64,000 bases of DNA from an uncultured Alistipes sp. (GTDB lineage Bacteria; Bacteroidota; Bacteroidia; Bacteroidales; Rikenellaceae), in the NCBI GenBank assembly GCA_944323075.1, contig CALURC010000016.1:434001-498000 (forward strand), read 5' to 3'. The notes below the pieces were generated by a model, which ran no database searches, was not told the origin of the DNA, and worked only from the letters and a program-made list of their open reading frames with translations. Positions within the stretch are counted from its first letter, which is position 1. Every line of letters begins with the position of its first letter. A program made the translations under genes and the position numbers. Shown piece by piece: positions 1 to 8,981 of this stretch.

Positions 1-2344
1 TGTACTGCATGGCCCAGAACCATGGATTTCCACTCAACCCTGCCTTACGGAACACCTCGGTTCCTGCATTGTTGTAATAGATATCCTTTTTGAATTCATT
101 TCCGCTCTGCAAATCGATAAAATCGATCAGCAGCACATTATCCCGCACCCGTTCGATTTGCTCGGAATCTTTGGCCGTCAACGGTGTTCCTCCGGTCAGG
201 ACACGCTCTTTCTCCGCAGCCACGGGTTTTTCGGAAACGTACAACAACATACTTTCGGCCGGCTCGATCCGACGTTTCACAGTCACTTTGTCGTCCGACA
301 CCTCGGCCGGCATCTCATAGATCTTTCCGTCGAGGGCATTCATCCGTACCACATGCTTTCCATCGAGAACCACCTCAACCTCCGAAGCCTCGTCGAGTGA
401 GGCATTCACCAACAGCAACGTCTGTCCATCCTTAAACTCCCGACGGTTGTGGTGCAGGTCCCCCCCCTCTTTGCGGACAAACCGAATCTTCTCCGACTGC
501 AAATAGCTGTCAATCATCTCCTGCGTCAAACTCTCCGGAACAATCACCTGTTCCGATGCGAAGAAAGCCTCAACCTCGGGAGAGAGTTCTCCTTCCACAC
601 GTGTCGGTTTACCCAGAGCGATCAGACGGCCTCCCTTCTGTACGAACTCACGCAACAGATCGAACGTTTCGCGTTCGAGATTCTCAGTCTGAGGGGCAAT
701 TACAAAGGTCCCGTATGCACGTTCTCCGACCACGAACTTTCCGTTCCGTACGGATCCGTATCTTCGGAAAATATCCTCACAGCCCAAATCGAACTCTACC
801 TGAGCATGTTCCAACTCGGTCACCAGATTCTGGAAAGCCTGTCCGATCTCCATCGCCCGGCCCTGAGTCCCCGACCCGCAATACTGGTTGTACATCCAAA
901 CCGAGGTAGTCGGCTCCAACACCAACACGTCGTTATACTGTTCTCCGAAACTCATCGCCGTACAAATGCGGGCAATATAGTCATTCAGGACGCGATAGTT
1001 GTCCCACCATGCGGCACTCTGATTGAACATCGGCGGATAGTCGAACTTACGCACACCGGCCATGCTCATGTGCCCCACATGCTGGTTGACCAGATTGACA
1101 CCCAGTACCATCTGCCAATCACACAACCGTTTCATATCTTTGAAGGTAACGTTCCACCCTGCACCGCCATACGTCTCGCTCAGAATACGCGGACGGTTCA
1201 GCTGATTGGCGATACTGCTTACCTCCTTGACCGAACGGATGTTTCCGAACTGCGCACCGGTGCTGCTCTCGTTAAACTGATTGAACAGCATATCGATGCC
1301 GGGAACCTGCTGCCACGCGGCCATCGACATGTTGTCCGTCACGCCGGTGACCGTCGGCCAGTTGTGTTCCCAATAGTGCCCGGTCCATGAAATTCCCTTT
1401 TCGGCGCAGTAGTTGTACCAAGGTTGGGCCCAGCGCTCAACGAACAGCCGGTTGAGCAACTGGAAATAGTCGTGCCGCACCTTCTGCCAATCCCCGATCT
1501 GCTCGTGCAGCTGCGGCAGACAGGCACTCAGATCGTATCCATACTCCTTGAAAAAGACATCGAACAGATCAGGCGTCCAGCGTACACCTCCGGGCGAAAC
1601 GATCTCGGGTTCATCGGTAAAAATACCCTTCACGTTTCCTTTCAGGTCACCCCCGAAGGTCTGCTCGTATCCCTGCATCGTAATCTCCATAAACTTGTCG
1701 GTCACCCCATGGGCCAGCAGGTCGACGTAGGGGCCTCCGGCATACCACGGCGACGGCTGATATTGTGTCTTCTCATAGAGATAAAATTTTCCGGATTCAC
1801 CTTTCATCGAAGCCGCACGATCGGTAACGTTTTCCAATTTTCCATCCTTCTCTGCAACGATGACAAAATAGGCCGACACATCATCCGGCATCCGGTCCAC
1901 AACAGTCGGATTGAGCCCTTGTCCCTGATTGTACGCTTCGGGCATCTCACGCGGCACATGTCCCCCTCCGAAGCCGCTCGGATAGGAGTTTTCGTCATAC
2001 AGCCACACCTCGAGGCCCAACTCACGTCCTTTATCGACCGTATACTTCACCATTTCGTTCCACGTAGGTGAAAGGTATTCTGTAATCAGTCCGAGCCGCG
2101 GATGAATGAATACACCTCCGCACCCCTGTTCTTTATACTCATTCAAAATACGATCGATCCTTTCGGGGGTAATCTCGGTATTCCAAACCATAAACGGTTT
2201 CGTACGGAATTCGCTGCTCGGATCGGCAAATTGATCAAAAAGCGCCTGCGACGACTCGGCAGACTTTTCGTTGGAACATGCAGTTGTCAAACCACAGAAC
2301 GCCAACGCGGTAAACCATGCGACAAGTTGATTTTTTTTCATCAT
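1..2344 (-). CDS. GH106-like glycoside hydrolase (putative alpha-L-rhamnosidase), C-terminus outside window
   Basis: The frame stays open on the minus strand from an ATG pair at 2339-2344 to the window edge, about 781 residues, so the C-terminus is missing. The N-terminus is a lipoprotein signal ending in LTTAC, so the enzyme is probably anchored to a membrane surface. Next comes a barrel-like start: KPFMVWNTEITPERID, a Gly-Gly-Val-Phe-Ile-His strand, then GLEVWLYDENSYPSGFGGG. This pattern resembles the large GH106 rhamnosidase-like group. It lies 72 bp downstream of the propeller glycosidase and probably shares its transcript. The family call rests on motif memory; a related uncharacterised glycosidase family is possible. 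Confidence 0.7.
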   Translation of the reverse strand, partial: MMKKNQLVAWFTALAFCGLTTACSNEKSAESSQALFDQFADPSSEFRTKPFMVWNTEITPERIDRILNEYKEQGCGGVFIHPRLGLITEYLSPTWNEMVKYTVDKGRELGLEVWLYDENSYPSGFGGGHVPREMPEAYNQGQGLNPTVVDRMPDDVSAYFVIVAEKDGKLENVTDRAASMKGESGKFYLYEKTQYQPSPWYAGGPYVDLLAHGVTDKFMEITMQGYEQTFGGDLKGNVKGIFTDEPEIVSPGGVRWTPDLFDVFFKEYGYDLSACLPQLHEQIGDWQKVRHDYFQLLNRLFVERWAQPWYNYCAEKGISWTGHYWEHNWPTVTGVTDNMSMAAWQQVPGIDMLFNQFNESSTGAQFGNIRSVKEVSSIANQLNRPRILSETYGGAGWNVTFKDMKRLCDWQMVLGVNLVNQHVGHMSMAGVRKFDYPPMFNQSAAWWDNYRVLNDYIARICTAMSFGEQYNDVLVLEPTTSVWMYNQYCGSGTQGRAMEIGQAFQNLVTELEHAQVEFDLGCEDIFRRYGSVRNGKFVVGERAYGTFVIAPQTENLERETFDLLREFVQKGGRLIALGKPTRVEGELSPEVEAFFASEQVIVPESLTQEMIDSYLQSEKIRFVRKEGGDLHHNRREFKDGQTLLLVNASLDEASEVEVVLDGKHVVRMNALDGKIYEMPAEVSDDKVTVKRRIEPAESMLLYVSEKPVAAEKERVLTGGTPLTAKDSEQIERVRDNVLLIDFIDLQSGNEFKKDIYYNNAGTEVFRKAGLSGNPWFWAMQY

Positions 2345-2416
2345 ACAATGTTTTATACGTGTTTTACTTGGGCGGATTTCCCCCTACTCGACCATACACT
2401 CGTTTTCTCTTGTCCG

Positions 2417-3502
2417 CTATTTATCTAAAAATGTTAGTTTCAATTTCAATTTACTGACCACACCGTACGACAAGCCGTCGTAATCTTTAAAAGCCGTGAA
2501 AAACATCGTGTAGGTGCCGTCTTTTTCGGGAATCAGCGAGATCGGCGTCCGCAGGGCAGTCCACCACTTCGTGACGGTCGGCTCCAGATCGATATGACGC
2601 AATTTCGACCAGTGCACCCCATCCCAGGAAAGCGTATATCCCAGTTTATTGACCCAAGGTCCTCCATCCACGATCGCAATATAGACTCCATTTTCCAACT
2701 GCATAACGATCGGGTTCTCGGCAAAACTTCCCAGCCCCACCGGATTCAGTTCGCTCATCCGCGTCCACGGTCCCTCGATCCGATCGGCACAGGCCATGCC
2801 TACCATCCATTGGCAAGTCGACATCTGCTGTGTCGTCGCACTTCCGTAGAGCGCATACCATTTTTTCCCGATCTGATAGGGGAAGAACGAATCGACGCCC
2901 TGATGCCCCTCCCAAGGGTCGGGATCAACATCGTAACGCATCAGAACGGCACGATCCGTATAGGGTCCGCCAATTCCTTCGATCCCCTTCACGTCGGAGA
3001 CCGCATGCTGGATCACGCCATCGAAATTCAGATTGTTGACATCGGGCTCTTGTGGCAGCGCCTTATAACAGACGTAAAAGAGATGCCATCGCCGATCCTT
3101 TTTATGATAGACCATCATCGGGCCCCAAATGGCCGCCCGCTGCGAGGTGCCGGTAAAATCGGCATCCGACTCGCGAATCGTAGCTCTCCGGTGCCAATCG
3201 GTTCCGTTTTCGGAGGTCCAGTAACCGGTTCGCATCCGAACACAATAGGGATCGCCGACCATCTCGGAAGTAATCATATGATAGGTATCCCCTATCTTTA
3301 CGACACGGCCACCTTCAAAGCCGTATTTGATCTCCTCCGTATCGGGTGATCCTCGGCGGATAACGGTATCTTCGCATCCGACAACCTCGATGCGCACGAT
3401 CGAATCCCGCTCGGAAATGGGCTTATATGCATCGCCGAAATGCTTTCCCGACAATACGACAGATGCCGACACGAATGCGGCAATCAACAGGGTTCTTTTC
3501 AT
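2417..3502 (-). CDS. Five-bladed beta-propeller glycosidase (GH43/GH32-like)
   Basis: 361 residues starting at MKRTLLIAAF; an upstream in-frame ATG at 3529 would spoil the signal peptide and is not preferred. The N-terminus is a Sec signal without an obvious lipobox. The rest shows repeated propeller-blade patterns (GYWTSENGTDWHRR, WHLFYVCYKA, KWYALYGSAT, GVYIAIVDGG, YTLSWDGVHWSKL, YTMFFTAFKDYDG), as in GH43, GH32 and GH117-type exported hydrolases. I cannot assign substrate or exact family. It sits between an AraC regulator and a GH106-like enzyme on the same strand, which suggests a small glycan-degrading unit. A TATCTTTG -7-like box lies upstream on the minus strand at 3548-3555. Confidence 0.7.
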   Translation of the reverse strand: MKRTLLIAAFVSASVVLSGKHFGDAYKPISERDSIVRIEVVGCEDTVIRRGSPDTEEIKYGFEGGRVVKIGDTYHMITSEMVGDPYCVRMRTGYWTSENGTDWHRRATIRESDADFTGTSQRAAIWGPMMVYHKKDRRWHLFYVCYKALPQEPDVNNLNFDGVIQHAVSDVKGIEGIGGPYTDRAVLMRYDVDPDPWEGHQGVDSFFPYQIGKKWYALYGSATTQQMSTCQWMVGMACADRIEGPWTRMSELNPVGLGSFAENPIVMQLENGVYIAIVDGGPWVNKLGYTLSWDGVHWSKLRHIDLEPTVTKWWTALRTPISLIPEKDGTYTMFFTAFKDYDGLSYGVVSKLKLKLTFLDK

Positions 3503-3635
3503 AAGTTTCAGGTTAGTAGCTCCGCACAATCTCTCTTCGCTCTATTACAAAGATAGAGCGATCGGACCAGAGACCGTGTTCCAAAAATGATATATATGTT
3601 CTGATTTTTGATCCGCCGATAAAATCGGTCATCCA

Positions 3636-4532
3636 CTATTCGACCACACCTTTATACATCCGGTTTCGGTACTCTTGCGGACTACACCCCATCCGTTTGC
3701 GGAAGAATCCGGAGAAATAACGCGCAGAACTGAAGTCCAACGTATAGGCAATCTCTTTGATGGTCATGGCCGGGTCGGACAACAACTCCATGGCCCGGAA
3801 CAGCTTCAATTCGAGAATATACTGCGAGGGAGCCATCCCCGTCTGCCGACGAAACGCAGATCGGAACCACGAATAACTTACATGTAACCGTTCGGCAATC
3901 TCCTGCGCACTGAGGTTTTCAGAAAGCCCCTCACGCATCATCACTTTTGCCCGTGCAATGCGATCCCTTGCCTCAGTTTCATTCGACGAATAGGTACGGC
4001 TTACATTAAGCGCTATACCCGTCAACAGCGAAACCGTTCCAGCCAGCATTTGCTGGTAGTTCGGTCCAGCCTGCGCAGCTGTCAGCATTGCATTGCGGAA
4101 AATATCGATTGCAAAAGAACTGATTCCCACATCATACACCGGCATACATTCGTTAAAAAAACCATTATTCAAGCGGCTGTCTATGACATGTCCCTTAAAT
4201 CCAATCCAATAAACCGTCCAACCCATCTCGGGCGAGGGACGAAAAGTATGCCAATGTCCTGGGAAAATAATAAACATCATTCCCGGTGTCAGACGATAAC
4301 GCCGCCCCCCCGACTCGAAAACACCCTCGCCATCAACGACATAAATCAGCTGATACTCATCAAGCACACGACCTACCGATACATTGAAACGATACCCTTC
4401 AGGATGTCCGGCGGGAGGATAAGCCTCACCGGCACGGACACACTGAAAACCTACCGAAGTAGCCACAATACCCCACAAACGATCCCTTTCGTTCGCCACC
4501 AGATATTTAAACTCACTTCGATCCGCTTTCAT
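3636..4532 (-). CDS. AraC family transcriptional regulator
   Basis: 298 residues. The N-terminal half is a cupin-like sensor (GEGVFESGGRRYRLTPGMMF, then FPGHWHTFRP). The C-terminal hundred residues are two helix-turn-helix units: LSAQEIAERLHVSYSWFRSAF, and IKEIAYTLDFSSARYFSGFF followed by a G-C-S-P-Q-E-Y-R-N-R-M ending typical of AraC/XylS proteins. Such one-component regulators bind a sugar and activate nearby transport or hydrolase genes. The two glycosidase genes directly downstream on the same strand (gap 133 bp) are the obvious targets, but the ligand is unknown. Confidence 0.9.
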   Translation of the reverse strand: MKADRSEFKYLVANERDRLWGIVATSVGFQCVRAGEAYPPAGHPEGYRFNVSVGRVLDEYQLIYVVDGEGVFESGGRRYRLTPGMMFIIFPGHWHTFRPSPEMGWTVYWIGFKGHVIDSRLNNGFFNECMPVYDVGISSFAIDIFRNAMLTAAQAGPNYQQMLAGTVSLLTGIALNVSRTYSSNETEARDRIARAKVMMREGLSENLSAQEIAERLHVSYSWFRSAFRRQTGMAPSQYILELKLFRAMELLSDPAMTIKEIAYTLDFSSARYFSGFFRKRMGCSPQEYRNRMYKGVVE

Positions 4533-4654
4533 GGTCGTCCTACAACCCTATTTTTACCAACCTGAGGTCAATCACATTCACCCCACTCCGAATTATTTCA
4601 AACATCCCGTACAATTATATCACCCCTTACTATGACATCTTTTTCAACAAGATT

Positions 4655-5323
4655 TTAAAGGGTAGACATTTTCCGGGTCTTCTCTATTTTACTTATTACT
4701 CCTGCTTCAAACGTTATTTTATATAAAGCGTCTTGCTCTTTTCTCTGTTCATTTTTCCGATCATCTGCATCTTTCCCAGATGAGCCCGACAAATAGCTTT
4801 TCACATAAAACGGACCTGAAACCCATTGGGCTGGCATGATTCGATCCACTTTCAATTTTCCTTGTACCGAGCCCGACCGAAAAGAAGCCCCCGTCATCTG
4901 CTCCAATTTCACGTAATCCGCATCCCCGAAAGTTTCTCCTTCCATCACAATATTGGCCAAATAAAGCGAATCATTAATAATCACCCATTCAGCTCTGCAA
5001 CCTTTACTCTTATTCTGCTGCCGAACAGAACTTATGGAATCTCCTTTCGATCCAACCGTATTTTTCTCGTTCGCTCCAAACAACTCTTTATACCCTCCAA
5101 AAACACTCAACGGAGAGTGATCGATACGATACTCTTTTCCATCCCAGAACAGACGGTCATCGGTTCTGACATTCTGTTCAAAATTAAATACCGGTTCTTC
5201 AACTTGCAACTGTAAGGCCTGTCGGGCAATCGCCTTGCTATCCACATACCTCTTCACAGCCATTCCTCCCAACACGACTACCACCACCAATATAATTGCC
5301 AATACTATCTTTCTTTTTCCCAT
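4655..5323 (-). CDS. Unknown membrane-anchored protein
   Basis: 222 residues, not recognised. Residues 5-24 form a single hydrophobic segment (KIVLAIILVVVVVLGGMAVK), so the protein is probably inner-membrane anchored with a periplasmic body. The body contains WDGKEYRIDHSPLSVFGG and RAEWVIINDSLYLANI, alternating hydrophobic patterns that suggest beta structure, then a Lys/Arg/Glu-rich stretch near residues 180-200. It lies between the AraC regulator and the KpsF-type isomerase, all minus strand, with gaps over 120 bp on both sides, so no operon partner is evident. No function is proposed. Confidence 0.65.
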   Translation of the reverse strand: MGKRKIVLAIILVVVVVLGGMAVKRYVDSKAIARQALQLQVEEPVFNFEQNVRTDDRLFWDGKEYRIDHSPLSVFGGYKELFGANEKNTVGSKGDSISSVRQQNKSKGCRAEWVIINDSLYLANIVMEGETFGDADYVKLEQMTGASFRSGSVQGKLKVDRIMPAQWVSGPFYVKSYLSGSSGKDADDRKNEQRKEQDALYKITFEAGVISKIEKTRKMSTL

Positions 5324-5450
5324 AAGCGCCTTACTTAACCCAAAACATCAGCAAACAACGAGCCTAATCCCCCACTTCCATCACTACTTGACCTCTTTTC
5401 TCTTCACCGCCCCGTCATCACATCCAGATTTCTCCGGACTTCTCTTTATT

Positions 5451-6416
5451 CTATCCCAACACCGAAACATTGAAGAACTCGACTACGCCCACAACAGCCG
5501 AGTTGTCATCCGTTACGATAATCGAATGTATCTTATGTAAGCGCATCATCTCTTCAGCCGCCGTAATCCGAGCCTCAGGAGATATGGTTTTGGGAGTCCG
5601 CGACATGATCTCTTCGGCCTGAATCGAGAAAAACCGTTCCTTGTACTTCGCCATCGCACGACGCACATCACCGTCGGTAATCACACCGATCAACTTTCCA
5701 TCCTCAACAACTGCCGCAATTCCCAATCGGGCGTCGCTGATCGCAATGATCACATCACCGAGTGTCATCGTCTTCGGCACACAAAGCGCATCCTTCCGCA
5801 TCACATCCTTCACCCGTGTCAGCAGACGACGCCCGAGGCTTCCTCCCGGATGGAACACGGCATAATCCTCTGCTCGAAATCCCCGTACTTTCATCAATGC
5901 AATTGCCAACGCATCCCCCATAACCAACATGGCGGTCGTCGACGACGTCGGAGCCAGATTCAACGGACATGCTTCTCTTTCCACCGATATATTCAAATGC
6001 AGATGTGCATTTTTAGCCAACGTCGACTCGGGATTGCCTGTCATAGCAATGATCGTATTTCCATTATTCTGCATAAACGGGATCAACCGCAGAATCTCAT
6101 CCGTTTGCCCCGAGTTAGCAATCGCCAATACGATATCGTTGGAGGAGATCATACCCAAATCACCATGATAGGCTTCTCCTGGATGCAAAAAGAACGAAGG
6201 TGTTCCCGTACTGGCCAATGTTGCAGCTATTTTCTTTCCGATAATACCCGACTTGCCCATACCGGTCACAATAACCTTTCCCGTACACTTCAATATAGCC
6301 TCCACCGCCTGGGCAAAATCATCTGTCAACAAATTACTCAAATTACGAACCGCAGCCGCTTCCGCTTCAAACGTATCGATCGCATATTGCTTTATCTGAT
6401 TCTTGTCTTTTTCCAT
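5451..6416 (-). CDS. kdsD: KpsF/GutQ-type arabinose-5-phosphate isomerase
   Basis: 321 residues, standard length for the KpsF/GutQ/KdsD family. The N-terminal SIS domain has the sugar-phosphate motifs GMGKSGIIGKKIAATLAS and FLHPGEAYHGDLGM, then IANSGQTDEIL. Two C-terminal CBS domains follow (from about residue 205: MRKDALCVPKTMTLGDVI, and EEIMSRTPKTISPEARIT). Family members interconvert ribulose 5-phosphate and arabinose 5-phosphate, the first committed supply step for the Kdo of lipopolysaccharide. The gene appears monocistronic, 65 bp downstream of the GntR regulator gene. Confidence 0.92.
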   Translation of the reverse strand: MEKDKNQIKQYAIDTFEAEAAAVRNLSNLLTDDFAQAVEAILKCTGKVIVTGMGKSGIIGKKIAATLASTGTPSFFLHPGEAYHGDLGMISSNDIVLAIANSGQTDEILRLIPFMQNNGNTIIAMTGNPESTLAKNAHLHLNISVEREACPLNLAPTSSTTAMLVMGDALAIALMKVRGFRAEDYAVFHPGGSLGRRLLTRVKDVMRKDALCVPKTMTLGDVIIAISDARLGIAAVVEDGKLIGVITDGDVRRAMAKYKERFFSIQAEEIMSRTPKTISPEARITAAEEMMRLHKIHSIIVTDDNSAVVGVVEFFNVSVLG

Positions 6417-6481
6417 ATCTCAATTTTCTGATTAATTTCCAACCTAAAGTACCTGTTTCTTCCTATCATTAAAAAACACTC

Positions 6482-7186
6482 TCAAAAAGTTCCGATCAAA
6501 CCGTAACGCTGTGTAGCACAGAAGACCTGACTATATATATGGAAGCCCGGCCGATTGGTCTCGATTTTACGATTCAACTGCAAAATCGGGTGCCCGGCCC
6601 GCACATTCAGATACTCCTGCAAACGCTTATCGGCTCGAATAGCAAAAAGCTGTTGCGTACCCCCCGTCACTACGATCTGATATTGACGTCGCAACGAATC
6701 GAACAACGAGCAATTCTCGAGATCATAATCCACGAAACGGGGCAAATTGATATTCGGCAACATCGTAATATCAAAGAATACCGGCATATCGTTCAACAGC
6801 CTCAACCGTTCGAAATAGATGCAACCGGCCCGCTGTTCCTGCGGTTCAACAGGAAACGAAAACGCTTCGGTCCACTCTCTGAGCTCGGGCTTCAGAATAA
6901 TATGCGTCGAGAGATTGGGACTTCCCAAGGCCGACGTAGTTCCCGTCAGTGAGAGAATACCGATACCCCTCGGAGCTCCCTTCACAATACTTCCTTTCCC
7001 CTGATGCTTGACAATAAATCCGTCTGTCACCAATTGATCGAGAGCCTTACGCACCGTCGGTCTTGCCACACGATAAAGTGCACTCAACTCATGTTCGGAT
7101 GGCAACAAATCTCCAGCGGCATACTCTCCGGAAGAGATCTGCTTCCTTAGGGTTTCGTAAACCTGCTTGTATTGCGGTAAGTTCAT
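6482..7186 (-). CDS. GntR family regulator with UTRA sensor domain
   Basis: 234 residues from MNLPQYKQVYETLRKQ; the in-frame ATG at 7258 adds a poor N-terminal tail and is not preferred. Residues 1-70 are a winged helix of GntR type (LLPSEHELSALYRVARPTVRKALDQLVTDGFI, KHQGKGSIV). The remainder is a UTRA/HutC-type effector domain that normally binds a small sugar phosphate or related metabolite. The gene is divergent from the 2-oxoacid dehydrogenase gene run, and the shared intergenic region holds palindromes of the TTGTA..TACAA type bound by AraR-like GntR winged helices. I infer that it represses that run and is relieved by a pathway intermediate. Confidence 0.9.
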   Translation of the reverse strand: MNLPQYKQVYETLRKQISSGEYAAGDLLPSEHELSALYRVARPTVRKALDQLVTDGFIVKHQGKGSIVKGAPRGIGILSLTGTTSALGSPNLSTHIILKPELREWTEAFSFPVEPQEQRAGCIYFERLRLLNDMPVFFDITMLPNINLPRFVDYDLENCSLFDSLRRQYQIVVTGGTQQLFAIRADKRLQEYLNVRAGHPILQLNRKIETNRPGFHIYSQVFCATQRYGLIGTF

Positions 7187-7362
7187 TTTCTTTCTTCTCT
7201 CCTTCGTTTTTATCCAATGTATCAACTCCGTTACGCAAGCCAGCCCCAAAAACAACACAGCAACACACCCTCTCGCAACCTTCTGAATACATAAAACTTC
7301 GCTATCCGACGGAGGTTCAAAAGTAGCAAAACCATTTCGTTATTCCAAATTCCTGACAACAA

Positions 7363-7390
7363 ATTTGTATGTACAAGTTACCAACTTGTA
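7363..7390. promoter_or_regulatory. Overlapping palindromic operators for the GntR/UTRA regulator
   Basis: ATTTGTATGTACAAGT (7363-7378) is an inverted repeat centred on 7370/7371 and closely resembles the AraR-type operator ATTTGTACGTACAAAT. It overlaps a second palindrome, TACAAGTTACCAACTTGTA (7372-7390), perfect over two 8-bp arms. A third copy of the half-site AACTTGTA lies at 7450-7457, on the -33 box of the promoter. The arrangement suggests cooperative repression of both divergent directions. Confidence 0.65.
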
Positions 7391-7452
7391 AACACCACCA
7401 ACAACAAACAACTACCTCAATATCAATGCATATATTTTTTTACTAAAAAAAC

Positions 7453-7482
7453 TTGTATATCCGACTTATTGTAGTATCTTTG
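7453..7482 (+). promoter_or_regulatory. Bacteroidota-type promoter of the 2-oxoacid dehydrogenase/aldolase gene run
   Basis: TTG at 7453-7455, a 19-base spacer, then TATCTTTG at 7475-7482, matching the TTTG-N19-TAnnTTTG consensus. A start near 7489 would give a leader of about 60 nt before the E2 gene. The AACTTGTA half-site covers the -33 element, so a bound repressor would block polymerase. Confidence 0.75.
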
Positions 7483-7549
7483 CAGTGTTTCGTTTTATCA
7501 TACGACTCGACTACATTAATTTAAAACCAAAAATACTTAAACCTAAATT

Positions 7550-8905
7550 ATGGCAACAGTTGTTATCATGCCGAAACAGGGGCAATCCGTAGAGAGTTGC
7601 ATCCTGACCGAAATGAAAAAGAAAAAAGGCGATACCGTAGCCGTAGGAGACATCCTCTTCTCTTACGAGACGGACAAGGCATCGTTCGAAGAAGAGGCTA
7701 AAGTAGCCGGTACCGTATTGGACGTATTTTTCGATAATGGAGACGAAATTCCCGTTTTGACCAACGTGATGGTCATCGGTAACGAAGGTGAATCGACCGA
7801 AGAGTTCCGCCCGGGCGGAGCCGCTGCCGAAGCACCTGCCGCTGCCCCAGCAGCCGAAAGTGCAGCTCCTGCTGCAGCTGCAGCCCCCGCCGCTGCCCCA
7901 GCGCCAGAAGCCAAAGCAGCCGCTCCCGCAGCAGCACCCGCTGGTAGCGTATCCCCCGTTTCTCCTCGCGCAAAGACCCTCGCCGCCAAAGAGGCGATCA
8001 ATGCATCCGCACTCAGCGGAACAGGTCCTCACGGACGTGTAATCGAACGCGACGTTCAGGCCGCTATCGATGCTGCTCCTAAGACCACTCCATTGGCAAA
8101 GGCCATCATGAAAGAGACCGGTGCAGCAGCTCCGGAAAGCGGAAGCGGATTGGCTGGCAAGGTAAAAGGTTCAGATATCGGAGCTTTGAAAAACAGCGTA
8201 TATGCAAGCGACAGCGAAATCAAACCGCTTACCAACATGCGGAAGATCATCGCAAAAGCTATGCACGCATCATTACAGAATTCAGCACAGCTTACCCACC
8301 ACCTCAGCGCCGATGCTCGCCGCATCATGGCTCTGCGCAAGAAGGTCAAAAAAGCGGTCGAAAACGGATATCCAACCAACATTACCCTCAACGACATGGT
8401 ATGTATGGCGGTTATCAAAGCCCTCAAAAAATTCCCGCAGGTCAATGCTCACTTCCTGGGCGACTGCACCCGGAACTTCTCGAAAGTCCATCTGGGTCTG
8501 GCTGTCGACACGGAACGCGGCTTGATGGTTCCTACCGTAAAGAATGCCGACGACCTCTCAATACAAGGTTTGTCCAATCAGCTTAAAGAGGTTGCTGATG
8601 CCTGCAAGAAAGGATCGATCGATCCCGACCTGCTCTCTTCAGAAGCAGCTTCATTCACCGTATCGAACCTCGGTAACTACGGTGTCGAAATCTTTACGCC
8701 GGTCATCAACCTGCCTCAGGTGGCTATTCTCGGCGTAAACACGATCGTTCCACGTCCGAAAGATCTGGGCGGCGGAGTATACGGGTTCGTACCTCACATC
8801 GGATTGAGCCTTACCTACGACCACCGTGCATTAGACGGCGGCGAAGCAACTCGTTTCGTAAAACAGATCGCAACCGAGATCGAAAACCTCGATTTCGAAT
8901 TATAA
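7550..8905 (+). CDS. 2-oxoacid dehydrogenase E2, dihydrolipoamide acyltransferase
   Basis: 451 residues. Residues 1-80 are a lipoyl domain with the modified lysine in YETDKASF (Lys43). An Ala/Pro-rich swinging arm follows (about 88-130). A subunit-binding domain lies near 134-170 (VSPRAKTLAAKE, GTGPHGRVIERDV), and a second similar stretch near 173-208 (TTPLAKAIMKETGAA, KVKGSDIGAL) looks like a degenerate repeat. The catalytic domain runs from about 218 and ends in DHRALDGG with its active-site histidine. E2 forms the core that transfers the acyl group to CoA. First gene of the run; E3 and E1 follow. Substrate specificity cannot be read from the sequence. Confidence 0.93.
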   Translation: MATVVIMPKQGQSVESCILTEMKKKKGDTVAVGDILFSYETDKASFEEEAKVAGTVLDVFFDNGDEIPVLTNVMVIGNEGESTEEFRPGGAAAEAPAAAPAAESAAPAAAAAPAAAPAPEAKAAAPAAAPAGSVSPVSPRAKTLAAKEAINASALSGTGPHGRVIERDVQAAIDAAPKTTPLAKAIMKETGAAAPESGSGLAGKVKGSDIGALKNSVYASDSEIKPLTNMRKIIAKAMHASLQNSAQLTHHLSADARRIMALRKKVKKAVENGYPTNITLNDMVCMAVIKALKKFPQVNAHFLGDCTRNFSKVHLGLAVDTERGLMVPTVKNADDLSIQGLSNQLKEVADACKKGSIDPDLLSSEAASFTVSNLGNYGVEIFTPVINLPQVAILGVNTIVPRPKDLGGGVYGFVPHIGLSLTYDHRALDGGEATRFVKQIATEIENLDFEL

Positions 8906-8910
8906 TACCA

Positions 8911-8942
8911 CAAAGGGAGGGTGGTAGACTACCTTCCCTTTG
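8911..8942 (+). other. Intercistronic stem-loop between E2 and E3
   Basis: CAAAGGGAGGGT (8911-8922) pairs with ACCTTCCCTTTG (8931-8942), with one G-U pair and an 8-base loop. No T-run follows, so it is more likely an mRNA-stability or processing hairpin than a terminator. Confidence 0.6.
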
Positions 8943-8981
8943 CTCAACTTTAACTTAAACAAAACTATAAACCGAAAAACG

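Noticed and set aside
449-1390. Plus-strand open frame (313 codons) at the left end
   Set aside because: Opposite the GH106-like gene, whose minus-strand frame is open without interruption and has a lipoprotein start.
7800-7950. Ala/Pro-rich repeat region that looks like a tandem repeat
   Set aside because: It is the flexible linker of the E2 protein, normal for the family.
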